Positions 38,281 through 47,891 of a stretch of DNA of 47,908 nucleotides are shown piece after piece (positions within the stretch are counted from its first letter, which is position 1; each line of letters starts with the position of its first letter). Source of the stretch: CAYRYU01 sp964428355 (GTDB lineage Bacteria > Muiribacteriota > Ozemobacteria > Ozemobacterales > Ozemobacteraceae); assembly GCA_964428355.1 (NCBI GenBank), contig CAYRYU010000053.1, forward strand, positions 1 to 47,908, written 5' to 3'. Both the position numbers and the translations under genes were made by a program. The notes under the pieces were generated by a model, which saw only the letters and a list, made by a program, of their open reading frames with translations, was not told where the DNA came from and ran no database searches.

Positions 38281-40560
38281 TCAGGGTTTCCACAGGATCC
38301 CCCCGGAAGACGGGTACACGGCTTGGGCGATGACGAGTTCCTGTGTGATCCCAAAGACCGCGATTCCGGGATGGAAGCCCTCCGGAGAAACGGCTGATCC
38401 ACCGAGGATCTCGAGCTCAGAGGGAGTCCTACCGGGGTCCATTGGAATGGATATGGTCCGCAATGGCTCAGTCGGCGAGTCACGGAAATCCGGGATTCTC
38501 TCGACCTTTTCCCACGGCCCCTCTCCGTCGGAATACACGACCCTGAGCAAGGTCACAGGGCCGGAAACCTTCTGCGTCACACCGCCGATTCCCGCGAGGT
38601 GGAGCCTGGTAGATTCCGAACCGACCAGAGGAAGGCGGGCGGAGAAACCCTGCTGATAGCAGGTCGAAATCACCGAGGGTTTTCCCGTTCGTGAGCTGGG
38701 ACCAAGGAACCAGAAGGGTACCTTGCTCCGGGATTCCCAGAGACCTTCACCGATGAAGGGAAAATGGGGATGGTCGTCCCTTCTGAGCCCTGGACGAAAC
38801 GGGTCTCCTCGATAATCGGAGTTGCACGCTTCGGAGATATCGATCCTGGCGAATCGCGGGCCAAACGATGCCGGGTCGAACCTGGGTGGAGTCGACCGGA
38901 GGCGGAAGATTCCGTTGGACATTTCGAGGAATTTCCCTTCAGTCAGCTGGGGGTGGTCTTTCACCAGGAAAATTGGCCGGGATGCGTTCTCGTGGAAGAT
39001 CCTCAGCGAAACATGATCGGCGAGTTCGTCCCATTCACGGTGGGACGTCCGCGAGGGTTCGGAAAGTTGGAGTCCGGGATGGATCCGCCTGAGATGTTCT
39101 CGATACCACTCCTTTGGAAGCATGGTTCTGAGTATGACGACCACATCGTCACGTTCCGGATGGACCACCCATCTTTGGTAAAGGAGGGCGTTGGTTTTAC
39201 CGTCGTAGTCGCTGAGGATGAGACTGCCCCTTGGAAGGTCCCTGAATGCCTTTTCGCCAAAGGATCGGGCGAGAGTGCTGTTTCGGAGGTTCATCTTCGG
39301 AAGATGGGCGACGGCTTCCACAAACGGGATCAGAAAGATGGCCGCGGTGGCAAGTTTTCTCCAGCGGTCAGGGGGGACAGCCCGGTTCAACATTCCGATG
39401 AACCCGGCGATGGAGAACAGGGCGAAAACCCCCATCAAGTTGAAACCCAGGCAGAAGTAAGGGGGGAGATCCTCGATATTGTAGTTCAGGATGTAGGCGA
39501 ATTGCGGAGCGAAAAGGACAAGCCACACTGTTCCCAGCCTTCGCCAGCTCCTCCTGGACTCCTTGCCGGATGCGTAGGTGGCGGAAAACGATGCTACCAG
39601 CATCCCCGCGATGATGAAAAAGAAGGTGGCCGGGCCCCATTGCCCGCGAAAAAGGGGAAGGAAGATCTCCAGACCGCGTTCGACCAGCTGGCGGACCGTG
39701 AATGCAAACATCCGGTAGCGGTACTGGGCCCCTGAAACATGGTCGATGAAATCTCCGTAACCCCTTATCAGACCCCAATTTGCCGGGACATTCCTGACGG
39801 CCAGGATCGGGAGCAGACCGTATAGGAGAATCACCGTCCCGGTCAGGACCGCAACCGAGTACCAGAAGATCCGTTTCCGAAAGGCGTACTTGTCGGTGAT
39901 CAAAACGAGCAGGAGGATTCCCGGAAAAAGGAAAGCCGACGTCAGGTGGACCCCCAGGGAACAACCGAAAACCGCGAAACCCCGGAAAAGGAACAGATCC
40001 GCCCTTTCGTCATTGCCCCCCCGGCCTGAACCGACATTTTCGGATGTTCTGGATGTCGTGGATGGCTGGGAAAGCTGCGACTCGTGCCATTTCAGGATCA
40101 GGGCGAGGCTGAAAAGGGTCAATCCCGTCGAGAGGGAGTAGACCTCGGTGATCAGGGACTGGCTCCAAAGCGTCTTTCCCAGCGCCCCCGCGAGTCCGAG
40201 GATTCCGCATGCCCATGGGCCCAGGCCCAGGGAAAGTCGGCGGTCGAGGACCAGGGCCGCAAGCGCCGCGGCGGAAGCGGCAAGAGCCCCGCCAAAGGCG
40301 GAGAGGAGGTTGGCCCGATAAGCCATGTCCCCGATTGGGATAAGGCAGAAAAAGCGCCCCAACAGCAGGTAGAACGGATACCCGGAAGGGTGGGGGACAC
40401 CGAGGTAGGAAAGGGCGATCGTGAGTTCTCCACCGTCGTCTCCGTAATGATCCCAGGTCAAACCGGGAGCCAGGGTGGTCAGGAAAACTGCCAGCGCCCC
40501 CGCGCCGGCCAGAAGAGCGATTTTCCGGTCGGTCGGCCGTGGGGGGACGTTCCGATTCAT
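38281..40560 (-). CDS. DUF2723 (TMEM260-like) membrane glycosyltransferase-type protein
   Basis: The 759-residue protein has about ten membrane helices in the first 450 residues. Near the N-terminus it shows the family signature GDDGGELTIALSYLGVPHPS plus GYPFYLLLG, which in DUF2723/TMEM260 proteins holds the acidic catalytic loop of a GT-C-type glycosyltransferase using a lipid-linked sugar donor. The remaining 300 residues form a soluble, presumably periplasmic domain (LSDYDGKTNALLYQRWV, ERDDVVVILRTML). The ATG at 40560 overlaps the transglutaminase stop (ATGA) and has GGGAAGGGA upstream. The target is unknown; O-mannosylation-like modification of exported proteins would fit the family but is inferred. 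Confidence 0.85.
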   Translation of the reverse strand: MNRNVPPRPTDRKIALLAGAGALAVFLTTLAPGLTWDHYGDDGGELTIALSYLGVPHPSGYPFYLLLGRFFCLIPIGDMAYRANLLSAFGGALAASAAALAALVLDRRLSLGLGPWACGILGLAGALGKTLWSQSLITEVYSLSTGLTLFSLALILKWHESQLSQPSTTSRTSENVGSGRGGNDERADLFLFRGFAVFGCSLGVHLTSAFLFPGILLLVLITDKYAFRKRIFWYSVAVLTGTVILLYGLLPILAVRNVPANWGLIRGYGDFIDHVSGAQYRYRMFAFTVRQLVERGLEIFLPLFRGQWGPATFFFIIAGMLVASFSATYASGKESRRSWRRLGTVWLVLFAPQFAYILNYNIEDLPPYFCLGFNLMGVFALFSIAGFIGMLNRAVPPDRWRKLATAAIFLIPFVEAVAHLPKMNLRNSTLARSFGEKAFRDLPRGSLILSDYDGKTNALLYQRWVVHPERDDVVVILRTMLPKEWYREHLRRIHPGLQLSEPSRTSHREWDELADHVSLRIFHENASRPIFLVKDHPQLTEGKFLEMSNGIFRLRSTPPRFDPASFGPRFARIDISEACNSDYRGDPFRPGLRRDDHPHFPFIGEGLWESRSKVPFWFLGPSSRTGKPSVISTCYQQGFSARLPLVGSESTRLHLAGIGGVTQKVSGPVTLLRVVYSDGEGPWEKVERIPDFRDSPTEPLRTISIPMDPGRTPSELEILGGSAVSPEGFHPGIAVFGITQELVIAQAVYPSSGGILWKP

Positions 40561-42816
40561 TCCCTTCCCCCCGATTTCGGCGGATTTTCCATGGTGGACC
40601 CATGGGGGGCCATCCGGGAAAGCAGCTCTTCCAGCTCCTTTTGGATGGAAGTTCCAGGTTTTCCGAACGCGACCTCCTCGAGGAGTCTTTCGATTTCCCG
40701 GAAATCTGGTCTGCGGGTTTCGGGAACCGCGCTTTCCCCCATGAGTCGGGAGTGGAACTCCTTCGGCGTCTCCCAAGGATTGCGGACGAAGCCGGAGCGG
40801 GCAACCCATGCGTTGTAGGCTGCGGGAATCCATCGGCGACCGCCGGTTTCCGGCATTTCACCTCCCGCTCGCCATGACCGCTTCCTCCGGAGGAGCATCA
40901 GCAGGACGAGAACCAGAGCGATCGGGATGGGGCGGAAAAGCTCGGCCCGGATCTTCTCGAACCGGGTTTTCAACCTGCTGAAACCCATTTCCTGCGCTCT
41001 TTTGTCGAACCGGTAGACCAGGGAAAACCATAGTCCCTCGAATCTTTCCCAGATCTCCCTGAAGATTCCTACCTGTTTCCAGGCAGGGGTGGGAACGGTC
41101 GATGCCGGCGTGGGATCAAAGGCGACCCAGCCATGTCCAGGTTGGAAAACCTCGACCCAGCTGTGGGCGTCTCCTTGACGGATGGTGAAAAACTGGCCCA
41201 CCGAGTTCCATTCCCCCATCAGATATCCATTGACCGGGCGTGCGGGAATCCCAAGGAATCTGAGCATCAAGACCATGGCCGATGAGAAATGCTCGCAGGT
41301 TCCTTCGTTCGTGGTGAACAGAAAATGCGCGATCGGGTCCCTGACGACGTCAGGGGGGGATTCCAGAGAATACCGGCACTCCCTCTGAAGATGATTCTCC
41401 ACCGCCCAGATCTTTTCGATGTCGGTGATGCATCCTGATGCCACCTCCTGCGCGAGCTCCTCGATCCTCAGGCTGGCGTCTCCAGGATCGAGGAAGGGGG
41501 CCAGGAAGCGTTGGGAATAGACCTCGCCGGAGGTTGCCCATGTGGAAAGATCACGACTTCCCAGCAACAACTCCGTTCTGTAGGCTTCGATTCCAAGGGC
41601 TCTGTGAGGAAGCCTGATGGTTCCGTCATTTTCCAGGAAGACCAGGGGAATGTCCAGGTCGACCGAAACCGCCTGGTCGGGGACGAAAACCAGCGGAGGA
41701 TCGGTGTTCTCGAGAATGATTTCCAGTTGGATCGTGGCCCGGGTATCACCTGGTGAGCGGGGAAATCCGATCTGGCCCCCGCTCTGCCTGAGGTCGATCG
41801 GTCGAGCGAAGTAACCTTTCCTGTTCCAGGACCCTTTCGAGTATCTGACGAATGAGCAGCCCCGGATCAGCAGTCCCTTCAGCTTCTGATGGATCGCGAA
41901 GGGAACATCTTCGTTCAACAAGGGACGGACCCTCATGACGACGAAGGGGTTTTCCCCGAGGGTTCCCGTTTCACCCAGGTTGAGGGTTTCGGAAAATCCG
42001 ATCAACCGTCTCTGGGCGTTCCCCCCGCCCAGGTTGAAGACATTTGGCCGTGGAATGACGTAGAAGAGGACTATCCAGGGTCCGATGAGGAAAACCATGA
42101 AGAGGACNNNNNNNNNNNNNNNNNNNNNNNNNNNNNNNNNNNNNNNNNNNNNNNNNNNNNNNNNNNNNNNNNNNNNNNNNNNNNNNNNNNNNNNNNNNNN
42201 NNNNNNNCGCGATCCGGGGGATCGGCGCGATCCCTTCGCGGGGAAGGGCGCAATCGAATTCCCTGAGGCCATCCTCCAGGGCGAGCGCGCGCCGTTCGAC
42301 CAGATGAAGCGAGATCAGCAACCCTCCCAGATAGGGAAAGAATCCAACCGGGAAAAGGAAATTCACGTTCAGGGCCGATACGGAAAGGATGACCATTCCC
42401 GAAAGAAGAACCGATTGCCTGGCCTTCCCGACATCCTCGAGCACGAACCATTGAAGGACCATCACCCCTGCTGCGAAGTCGGTGAATGCGATGATCGAAG
42501 GGGTCCCTTTGCCGATCTGGATAATGACCCAGATCAGGACCGGAATGGTGGCGATCTGGAAGAATCCGTTCCAGGACTGGGGAAACGCTCTTCCCCGAAC
42601 AAGGAAAAACACGGCAAAGAAGCATACGGCGGCGGGAAGAAACCTCGCCAGACCGGTTGTCCAATAGGAAAAAATACTCAGGAGCCCGGTCAGGCAGACC
42701 ATGCGGAAGAGCCCAGGCGGGAACGGCCTACCGGAGAAATCAGGCTTCCGGAAATCCAGCCAGAGTCCTCCTGAGGCGGAATCAGGGGAATCGGTGATCG
42801 GCATCTGGTCATCCAT
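40557..42816 (-). CDS. TgpA-like transglutaminase-core membrane protein, split by an assembly gap
   Basis: Two frames on either side of the gap form one gene. The N-terminal part (from Met 42816) has several membrane helices (TGLLSIFSYWTTGLARFLPA, FAAGVMVLQWFV, VILSVSALNVNFLF), as in DUF3488/TgpA. After the gap come a last helix (VLFMVFLIGPWIVLFYVIP) and an extracytoplasmic transglutaminase domain with the Cys-His-Asp triad: NEGTCEHFSSAMVLMLR, GDAHSWVEVF and WVAFDPTPA. A further helix (PIPIALVLVLLMLL) and a cytoplasmic C-terminus (ETPKEFHSRLM, FREIERLLEEVAFG; DUF4129-like) follow. The two flanking frames differ only because the N-run length is arbitrary. It forms the common MoxR-DUF58-transglutaminase set. 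The start ATG has a weak ribosome binding site and overlaps the DUF58 end. Confidence 0.85.
42108..42207. other. Assembly gap (100 N) inside the transglutaminase gene
   Basis: A run of exactly 100 N, so its true length is unknown. It interrupts the membrane part of the transglutaminase gene; the apparent frame change across it is an artefact of the placeholder length. Confidence 0.95.
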
Positions 42817-43771
42817 CTCTGAGAAAGGACCCCGGGTGGAGCCGGACGGGTGTGGAACCGGCCCAGTCCGAAAAAGGGGGGGGAGGATTGGGGCTGGAGG
42901 CATCCAGTTCCGCCATCCATCGAAAAAGGGCTTTCAGGTTGGCGGGGATGGAAAGGGAAAGCCAGGTTCCTTCACCGCTTTCTTTTCCGGGAAGCCAGGC
43001 GAAGGCCGATGTCTGGTTTTGGTGGAGGGAAACGATGAAGCCGCAGGCAAGCTGGAGGAATTCCTCCGCGGATCGGCCATCCCGCCCGCAAGTGTCGAGC
43101 CAGAAGGCCAGCGGCTCCTGCCTGGGATACGATCTGGTGGTCACCCATTCCGTTTCAGAGCGCGAGGATGTCTGCCAGTTGATGTTCCTGGCATCTTCGC
43201 CAGTGATGTAGGCTCTTTGCATCCAGAAATCGCCGTCTGTCGCGGGGGAATCCCCCTTGAGGCTCCCGGTTTCCCTTTCCGAATCGGCGAGCCGGCCTTC
43301 GCGCGGGCTAGGGAAGAACCAGCAGAAACCAGGCTCGATTCCAAGTGTGGTTTCGAACATCCCGAAGGGAAAAAGGGATTTGCACCGGAGTGGGGGTAGC
43401 TGGAATTTCCCTCTGCGATCGCAGGCAAGCGACCCCTCCACGAAAATCGATTGGAACGGCGTCAGGGCGGGGATGAACCATCCCAGGACGGAAATGTCAT
43501 ATCGGTTTGCCCCCGTAGTTTCCACGAGCCTCAGTTTGAGCCGGAGGGAGGACCCTGCAAATCCCTCCGGGGGCGGGCCAACCTCCACCCGGAGTCCGGA
43601 GAGGTTCCGGAATGCCATCAGGGCTGAAGCGATGACCAGTGACAAACACCCCGATGCCGCGAGAAAAAGGAGGTTGTTTCCCGTGTTGGTTGCCGCCACC
43701 ACCAGGAAGAATCCAAGGAAGAGAAAAACTCGCCCCTGGGTCGAAAACCTGATCCGGGGGGTTGTGATCAC
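42809..43771 (-). CDS. DUF58-domain membrane protein
   Basis: The protein has about 320 residues. Two close hydrophobic helices at the N-terminus (VFLFLGFFLVVAATNTG and LLFLAASGCLSLVIASAL) are followed by a beta domain and the DUF58 signature RAYITGEDARNINWQTSSR (R-x-Y-x-x-G-D-x2-R-x-INW). A von Willebrand A-like region follows (FWLDTCGRDGRSAEEFLQLA). GTG at 43771, overlapping the moxR stop (GTGA), is chosen because it puts the first helix near the N-terminus. ATG at 43810, with GGAAGGGG upstream, is an alternative that overlaps moxR by 42 nt. DUF58 proteins are regularly paired with MoxR ATPases and transglutaminase-like proteins; the exact job of the set is not established. Confidence 0.87.
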   Translation of the reverse strand: MITTPRIRFSTQGRVFLFLGFFLVVAATNTGNNLLFLAASGCLSLVIASALMAFRNLSGLRVEVGPPPEGFAGSSLRLKLRLVETTGANRYDISVLGWFIPALTPFQSIFVEGSLACDRRGKFQLPPLRCKSLFPFGMFETTLGIEPGFCWFFPSPREGRLADSERETGSLKGDSPATDGDFWMQRAYITGEDARNINWQTSSRSETEWVTTRSYPRQEPLAFWLDTCGRDGRSAEEFLQLACGFIVSLHQNQTSAFAWLPGKESGEGTWLSLSIPANLKALFRWMAELDASSPNPPPPFSDWAGSTPVRLHPGSFLRDG

Positions 43772-44721
43772 TCCACCCCGGTTCTCTGAAGTATTTCCTG
43801 GACTATCCATTCGTTCGATGCCCCTTCCGCCAGGGAGCCATGGGAAAAACTCTTCAGGCCGATCCGGTGGGAAAGAACGTGCGGCGCAAGCTCCTTGACG
43901 GTGTCGATGTCGACCCACTCCTTCCCCCTGATGAAGCAGAGAGCCTGACCAGCCCGCATTAGCGAAATCGAGCCTCTGGGGCTCACGGGGATGGTGACGT
44001 CCGGGTGGGACCTCGTCTTTTCCGCCAATCTGGCAAGGTAACCCCGGGTCGCCTCGGGAACATCGACGAGCCGCGCCTTCCTTTGGAGATCCTGGACCGT
44101 GGGAAGGTCCATTACGGGAGTGACGCTTTCGATCGGCGCTTTTTCCCTGTGGGCAGAAAGGATCCGGATCTCCGTCTCCGGATCGGGGTAGCCGATTTCA
44201 AGCCGCATCAGAAAACGGTCCCGCTGTGATTCGGGCAACGGGTAGGTGCCGTGGTATCCCCGGGGGTTCTGGGTAGCGATGACGAGAAAAGGGCAAGGCA
44301 GCGGCAGCGTCTGCCAATCGATGGTGATGCACCCTTCGTTCATCGCCTGCAACAGCGCTGACTGGGTCTTTGGCGGTGCCCGGTTCAGTTCGTCGGCCAG
44401 AACCATGTTCGCGAAAATCGGACCCCGGACGAAATCGAACTTTTCGTCGGAACGTCGGTAGATCCTCGTTCCAAGAATATCGGAAGGCAGGAGATCGGAT
44501 GTGAACTGGATTCGGGAAAATGACCCCTGGACGGCTTTCGCCAGGGCCGAGGCCAGAGAGGTTTTCCCCACCCCTGGAAGATCTTCCAGGAGAAGGTGGC
44601 CCGAAGCCAGGAGACAGGTCGTGACCAGCTCGAGCCTGGTTTCCTTTCCAAGAAGAACCTGGCCGAGCGTGGTGATCAGGTTTCTCAACTTGGAACCGTC
44701 AGATGCGGCGACAGGCTCCAC
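43768..44721 (-). CDS. MoxR-family AAA+ ATPase
   Basis: The 317-residue protein has the MoxR AAA+ core: Walker A LEDLPGVGKTSLA, ASALAKAVQGSFSRIQFTSD, the segment DLLPSDILGTRIY, Walker B VLADELNRAPPKTQSALL, sensor 1 FLVIATQNP, and the PLPESQRDRFLMR arginine-finger region. The C-terminal lid (VSPRGSISLMRAGQALCF) is intact. MoxR ATPases act as chaperones that mature or insert cofactors into partner complexes, commonly together with a DUF58 protein. GTG at 44721 is preferred since AAGGGGTG lies 7-8 nt upstream; a GTG at 44769 is possible. It is divergent from the M18 peptidase gene. Confidence 0.92.
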   Translation of the reverse strand: MEPVAASDGSKLRNLITTLGQVLLGKETRLELVTTCLLASGHLLLEDLPGVGKTSLASALAKAVQGSFSRIQFTSDLLPSDILGTRIYRRSDEKFDFVRGPIFANMVLADELNRAPPKTQSALLQAMNEGCITIDWQTLPLPCPFLVIATQNPRGYHGTYPLPESQRDRFLMRLEIGYPDPETEIRILSAHREKAPIESVTPVMDLPTVQDLQRKARLVDVPEATRGYLARLAEKTRSHPDVTIPVSPRGSISLMRAGQALCFIRGKEWVDIDTVKELAPHVLSHRIGLKSFSHGSLAEGASNEWIVQEILQRTGVE

Positions 44722-44846
44722 TTGGGGACACCCCTTTCGAAAACTGGGATAAAGGATAAACGAATTCACGGGATTGTGATAGAATTAATTTTTTTCCCGA
44801 AGTACCGATTTCGAAAAATCCCCGGAGAAGCAAAAGGAAAGGAACA

Positions 44847-46283
44847 ATGGAAAAGAAGAAGAACACTCCCCCCTCCCGCAGGTTCCAGCCAGTTAACGGT
44901 TGGGACAACCTTCCAAAAGCCGAGGAAAAGCTCCTGGAAAAGCATGCCGACCGTTACCTCGAGTTTCTCCAGAAGTGCAAGACCGAGCGTGAGACCCTCA
45001 CCCATCTAGAGGAATCCGCCAAAAAGGACGGTTTCAAGTTGGTCTCCCCCGACTCGAGTCCCAGGAAGCTCACGCCAGGGTCACGAGTGATGTTCATCAG
45101 CAAGAATCGGGCAATGGGGTTGGCCGTCATCGGAAAACGTCCTGTGGAAAAAGGCTTCCACGTCGTCGCGGCTCACCACGACGTTCCCCACCTGGATCTT
45201 AAAGCCCTCCCGATTTTCGAGAAACACGGGTTGGCGCTCCTCAGAACCCATTACTACGGTGGCGTGAAGAAATTCCAATGGTGCGCCATACCGCTCGCAC
45301 TCCATGGCTTTGCCATCACCAAATCGGGAAAGACGGTCTCCTTCCAGATCGGGGAGAAGCAGGGAGAGCCCGTTTTCACGATCACGGACGTTCCCCCCCA
45401 TCTTTCCTACAAGGTCCAGAACGACCGGAAAGCAACCGAAGTTTTCAAGGGTGAAGAGCTGAACATTCTGGTCGGGAGCAAGCCTCTTCCAAAGAACAAG
45501 GACACCGCGAAGGGCGAGGAACGCGTCAAGAACGCCGTTCTCGAGCATCTTTTCCGAACCTACGGTCTGGAAGAGGAGGATCTGGCGTGGGCCGAGATCG
45601 CTGCCGTTCCAGCCTTCGAACCCCGCGAAGTGGGCCTTTCCCGCGAGATGATCGGCGGGTTCGGCCACGACGACCGCTCCTGCGTCATGGCCGCCTATGA
45701 GGCGATCAGGAACGTGAAGGTTCCCGAGCACACCGCCGTCGTCCTGCTCCTCGACAAGGAGGAGATCGGCTCCGCGGGATCAAGCGGCGCCCAATCGATG
45801 ATGATTCCGGATTTCTTCAATCTCCTCGTCCACCTCCAGACGGGTGGTACTTCATACACCCTTCTTCGCCAGTCGTTGTCCGAGTCGATGGTCCTGTCGG
45901 GTGATACCAACGCGCCCATCGATCCGACCTTTGAAGCCGCCTGGGATTCCTCGAATGCGGGTCTCCTCGGAAATGGCGTCTGGATCTGCAAATTCACCGG
46001 CGCAGGCGGAAAGTCCGGATCAAGCGAAGCCGACGTCGAGTTCATCGCCGGAATCCGGAGGTTGCTCACCCGCCGGAAGATCCCATACCAGTTCGGGGAA
46101 ATGGGAAAGGTCGACGAAGGCGGCGGGGGAACCGTCGCCAAGTTCTTCGCGCAACTGAACATGAACGTTCTCGACCTTGCCCTCCCCGTTCTCGGGCTTC
46201 ATTCCCCTTTCGAGGTCCTTTCGAAGGTCGATTACCACGCCACCATTGCGGCCTACCAGGCTTTCATGGAGGAAAAACTCTGA
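44847..46283 (+). CDS. M18-family aminopeptidase (aspartyl aminopeptidase type)
   Basis: The 478-residue cytoplasmic enzyme shows the M18 metal site spread along the chain: AAHHDVPHLDLK (His and adjacent residues), GGFGHDDRSCVMAAYEA with the bridging Asp, DKEEIGSAGSSGAQS with the catalytic Glu pair, and LGLHSPFEVLSKVDY with the C-terminal His. Length and motifs fit the family, which removes N-terminal Asp or Glu (or broader residues) from peptides as a large oligomer with two zinc or cobalt ions. The ATG at 44847 has GGAAAGGA upstream. It is divergent from moxR (125-bp shared promoter region with an AT-rich TAGAATTAATT stretch) and is followed by holA after 29 nt. Confidence 0.92.
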   Translation: MEKKKNTPPSRRFQPVNGWDNLPKAEEKLLEKHADRYLEFLQKCKTERETLTHLEESAKKDGFKLVSPDSSPRKLTPGSRVMFISKNRAMGLAVIGKRPVEKGFHVVAAHHDVPHLDLKALPIFEKHGLALLRTHYYGGVKKFQWCAIPLALHGFAITKSGKTVSFQIGEKQGEPVFTITDVPPHLSYKVQNDRKATEVFKGEELNILVGSKPLPKNKDTAKGEERVKNAVLEHLFRTYGLEEEDLAWAEIAAVPAFEPREVGLSREMIGGFGHDDRSCVMAAYEAIRNVKVPEHTAVVLLLDKEEIGSAGSSGAQSMMIPDFFNLLVHLQTGGTSYTLLRQSLSESMVLSGDTNAPIDPTFEAAWDSSNAGLLGNGVWICKFTGAGGKSGSSEADVEFIAGIRRLLTRRKIPYQFGEMGKVDEGGGGTVAKFFAQLNMNVLDLALPVLGLHSPFEVLSKVDYHATIAAYQAFMEEKL

Positions 46284-46312
46284 TGTCTCCGGGCAGTTCC
46301 CGCGTCTGAAAA

Positions 46313-47458
46313 ATGGACTTGCAGAGTTTCGATTCCGCGGTCAAGAAAGGGGAACTGCCCAGGCGTTTCCTGGTTTTCGGCGGTCCGGAACCCTTTTTGA
46401 AGGAAAGGGCTCTGGGCCGCATGGTCGCCTCCCTGATCGCTCCAGAGGACTCTTCCGAGAACCTGCAGCGGATCTCTTTGGCTTCGAGTTCTTCCGAGGA
46501 GGTTCTGAGCCGCATCTTCTCCTTTTCCTTCAACCCAAGCCCGCGGATCTTCTTCCTCACCGAACCCGATGAAATGGGAGCCGGCCCCCGAAAAACCCTT
46601 TTGGAGAAGATCGCGGGTTCCCAGCCTCCCGACGTTTTCGTGATCTTCTCGACCGAACAATCCCGAATCGCATCGGAGATTGCGGGAACCCTCGGGGATT
46701 CTGGGGACCGGATCGACTTCTGGCCTCCGTTCGAAAATCAGCTTTCCCAATGGATCCAGAAGGAGGCGAGAGAGTCTGCCTGCAGCATTCCGATCGAGGC
46801 GGCCGAGGCACTACTGGCAAAAACAGGCCCCGATCTGCGCCTCATCGTCCAGGAGCTTCGAAAACTCTGCGGTAATGCCGGGCGAAATGGCACCGTCACC
46901 GTTGCCCAGGTCGAGGCCGATGTCGGATATCTCAGGAAGGAAACCATCAACGATCTGATCTCCGCCGTCGGGGCGAGGAATCTCCCCGCCTCTCTCCGGA
47001 TTTCCGAGGCACTCCTCCGCGAAGGAACCTCCCTGGCCACGCTCTGGTACGTAACGTATTCCCTGGCCCGCGATTTCCGGCTGCTCCACGACCTTGCAGC
47101 AGACCGGCCCGATCTATTGCAGCCCGTTTTCGCCAAGCTCAAGGAAATGGCGCGGCTCCAGGGAAAGACGGATTTCAGGGCCAACCAGGAGAGGAAAAGC
47201 CTGATCGAATCTGTTCAGGGAATCGTCAGCGAGTGGCCCCTTCCGATCATCGAGGCCATCCGCCTCAACGAACCCGCACAGATCAGAAGGCTTTCGATGG
47301 CATTGGGGTTCTCCCACTCCGAACTCAGGCGGCTGTGGCCCCGATTGGTCGAAATGGACGCGGGAGCAAAGAGCTCCCCGCCGAATCCTTCCCTTTTCTT
47401 CCAGGAGTTCCTGGTCGAGTTCCTGTCGGGAAAACCTCGCCCGATTCTGGAAGGCTGA
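46313..47458 (+). CDS. holA: DNA polymerase III delta subunit
   Basis: The 381-residue protein matches HolA over its length: the N-terminal AAA+-like fold with RRFLVFGGPEPFLKERALGR (the usual VYL.GE.D.FL.. position), the central EQSRIASEIAGTL and ENQLSQWIQKEAR, LLAKTGPDLRLIVQELRKLC (the diagnostic G-D-L-R-x-l-x-x-E-L-x-K-L box), and a C-terminal collar with TSLATLWYVTYSLARDFRLL. HolA opens the beta clamp within the clamp loader. It is the first gene upstream of, and convergent with, rpsT, a common arrangement of these two genes. The ribosome binding site is weak. Confidence 0.92.
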   Translation: MDLQSFDSAVKKGELPRRFLVFGGPEPFLKERALGRMVASLIAPEDSSENLQRISLASSSSEEVLSRIFSFSFNPSPRIFFLTEPDEMGAGPRKTLLEKIAGSQPPDVFVIFSTEQSRIASEIAGTLGDSGDRIDFWPPFENQLSQWIQKEARESACSIPIEAAEALLAKTGPDLRLIVQELRKLCGNAGRNGTVTVAQVEADVGYLRKETINDLISAVGARNLPASLRISEALLREGTSLATLWYVTYSLARDFRLLHDLAADRPDLLQPVFAKLKEMARLQGKTDFRANQERKSLIESVQGIVSEWPLPIIEAIRLNEPAQIRRLSMALGFSHSELRRLWPRLVEMDAGAKSSPPNPSLFFQEFLVEFLSGKPRPILEG

Positions 47459-47473
47459 GAGGGGGGCGGGAAG

Positions 47474-47507
47474 GAAAAAACCAAAGCCCCACTCCTGGAG
47501 TGGGGCT
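47474..47507 (-). terminator. Intrinsic terminator between holA and rpsT
   Basis: AGCCCCACTCC (47485-47495) and GGAGTGGGGCT (47497-47507) form a perfect 11-bp inverted repeat. Read on the minus strand it is followed by TTTGGTTTTTT, so it terminates rpsT. On the plus strand the hairpin lacks a T-run and may only slow holA transcripts. Confidence 0.85.
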
Positions 47508-47553
47508 CGAGAGCCGATTCGACCTTCCCCTTCATCAAGGGGAAAACCTGGAA

Positions 47554-47826
47554 CTACTTGACGCCGCCCTTGTGGAGAGCGCGCATCAGCCGGCCGATCT
47601 TCCGGGAAGCGGTCCTCTTGTGGATGTAACCGTTGGCTGCCGCCCGGGCAAACTTCTTGATCGTGTTCGTGGCGGAAGTGGAGATCTCGGCAACGGGCTT
47701 CTTGTCGCTGACCAGCTGGAGAGTCTTCTTCCGGAGGGTTTTCAGCTCGGACTTCACGGTTACCCGGGCTTCATGCCTTCGGGTTGCCTTGCGGGAATTT
47801 TTCGCTGCGGAGGCGGTGTTAGCCAT
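47554..47826 (-). CDS. rpsT: 30S ribosomal protein S20
   Basis: The 90-residue basic helical protein matches S20: MANTASAAKNSRKATRRHEA at the start (family MANIKSAKKR.R...R) and AANGYIHKRTASRKIGRLMR near the end. The second of two ATGs (47826) is preferred because AGGTGA lies 6 nt upstream; starting at 47832 would add two residues and abut the site. It has its own promoter and terminator and is a single-gene unit. S20 binds 16S rRNA early in 30S assembly. Confidence 0.96.
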   Translation of the reverse strand: MANTASAAKNSRKATRRHEARVTVKSELKTLRKKTLQLVSDKKPVAEISTSATNTIKKFARAAANGYIHKRTASRKIGRLMRALHKGGVK

Positions 47827-47862
47827 ACTCATTCACCTTTCTTCAGTTGACTGCGTTTGGCT

Positions 47863-47891
47863 AATATATCACAGTTCTCGCATCCATGCAA
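47863..47891 (-). promoter_or_regulatory. Promoter of rpsT
   Basis: On the minus strand TTGCAT (47886-47891), a 17-bp spacer and TATATT (47863-47868) form a good sigma70-type promoter, giving a leader of about 30 nt before the S20 start codon. Confidence 0.75.

Noticed and set aside
40557..42903. Frameshift or pseudogene in the transglutaminase gene
   Set aside because: The two parts are in different frames only across a run of exactly 100 N, whose length is a placeholder. Motifs on both sides are intact.
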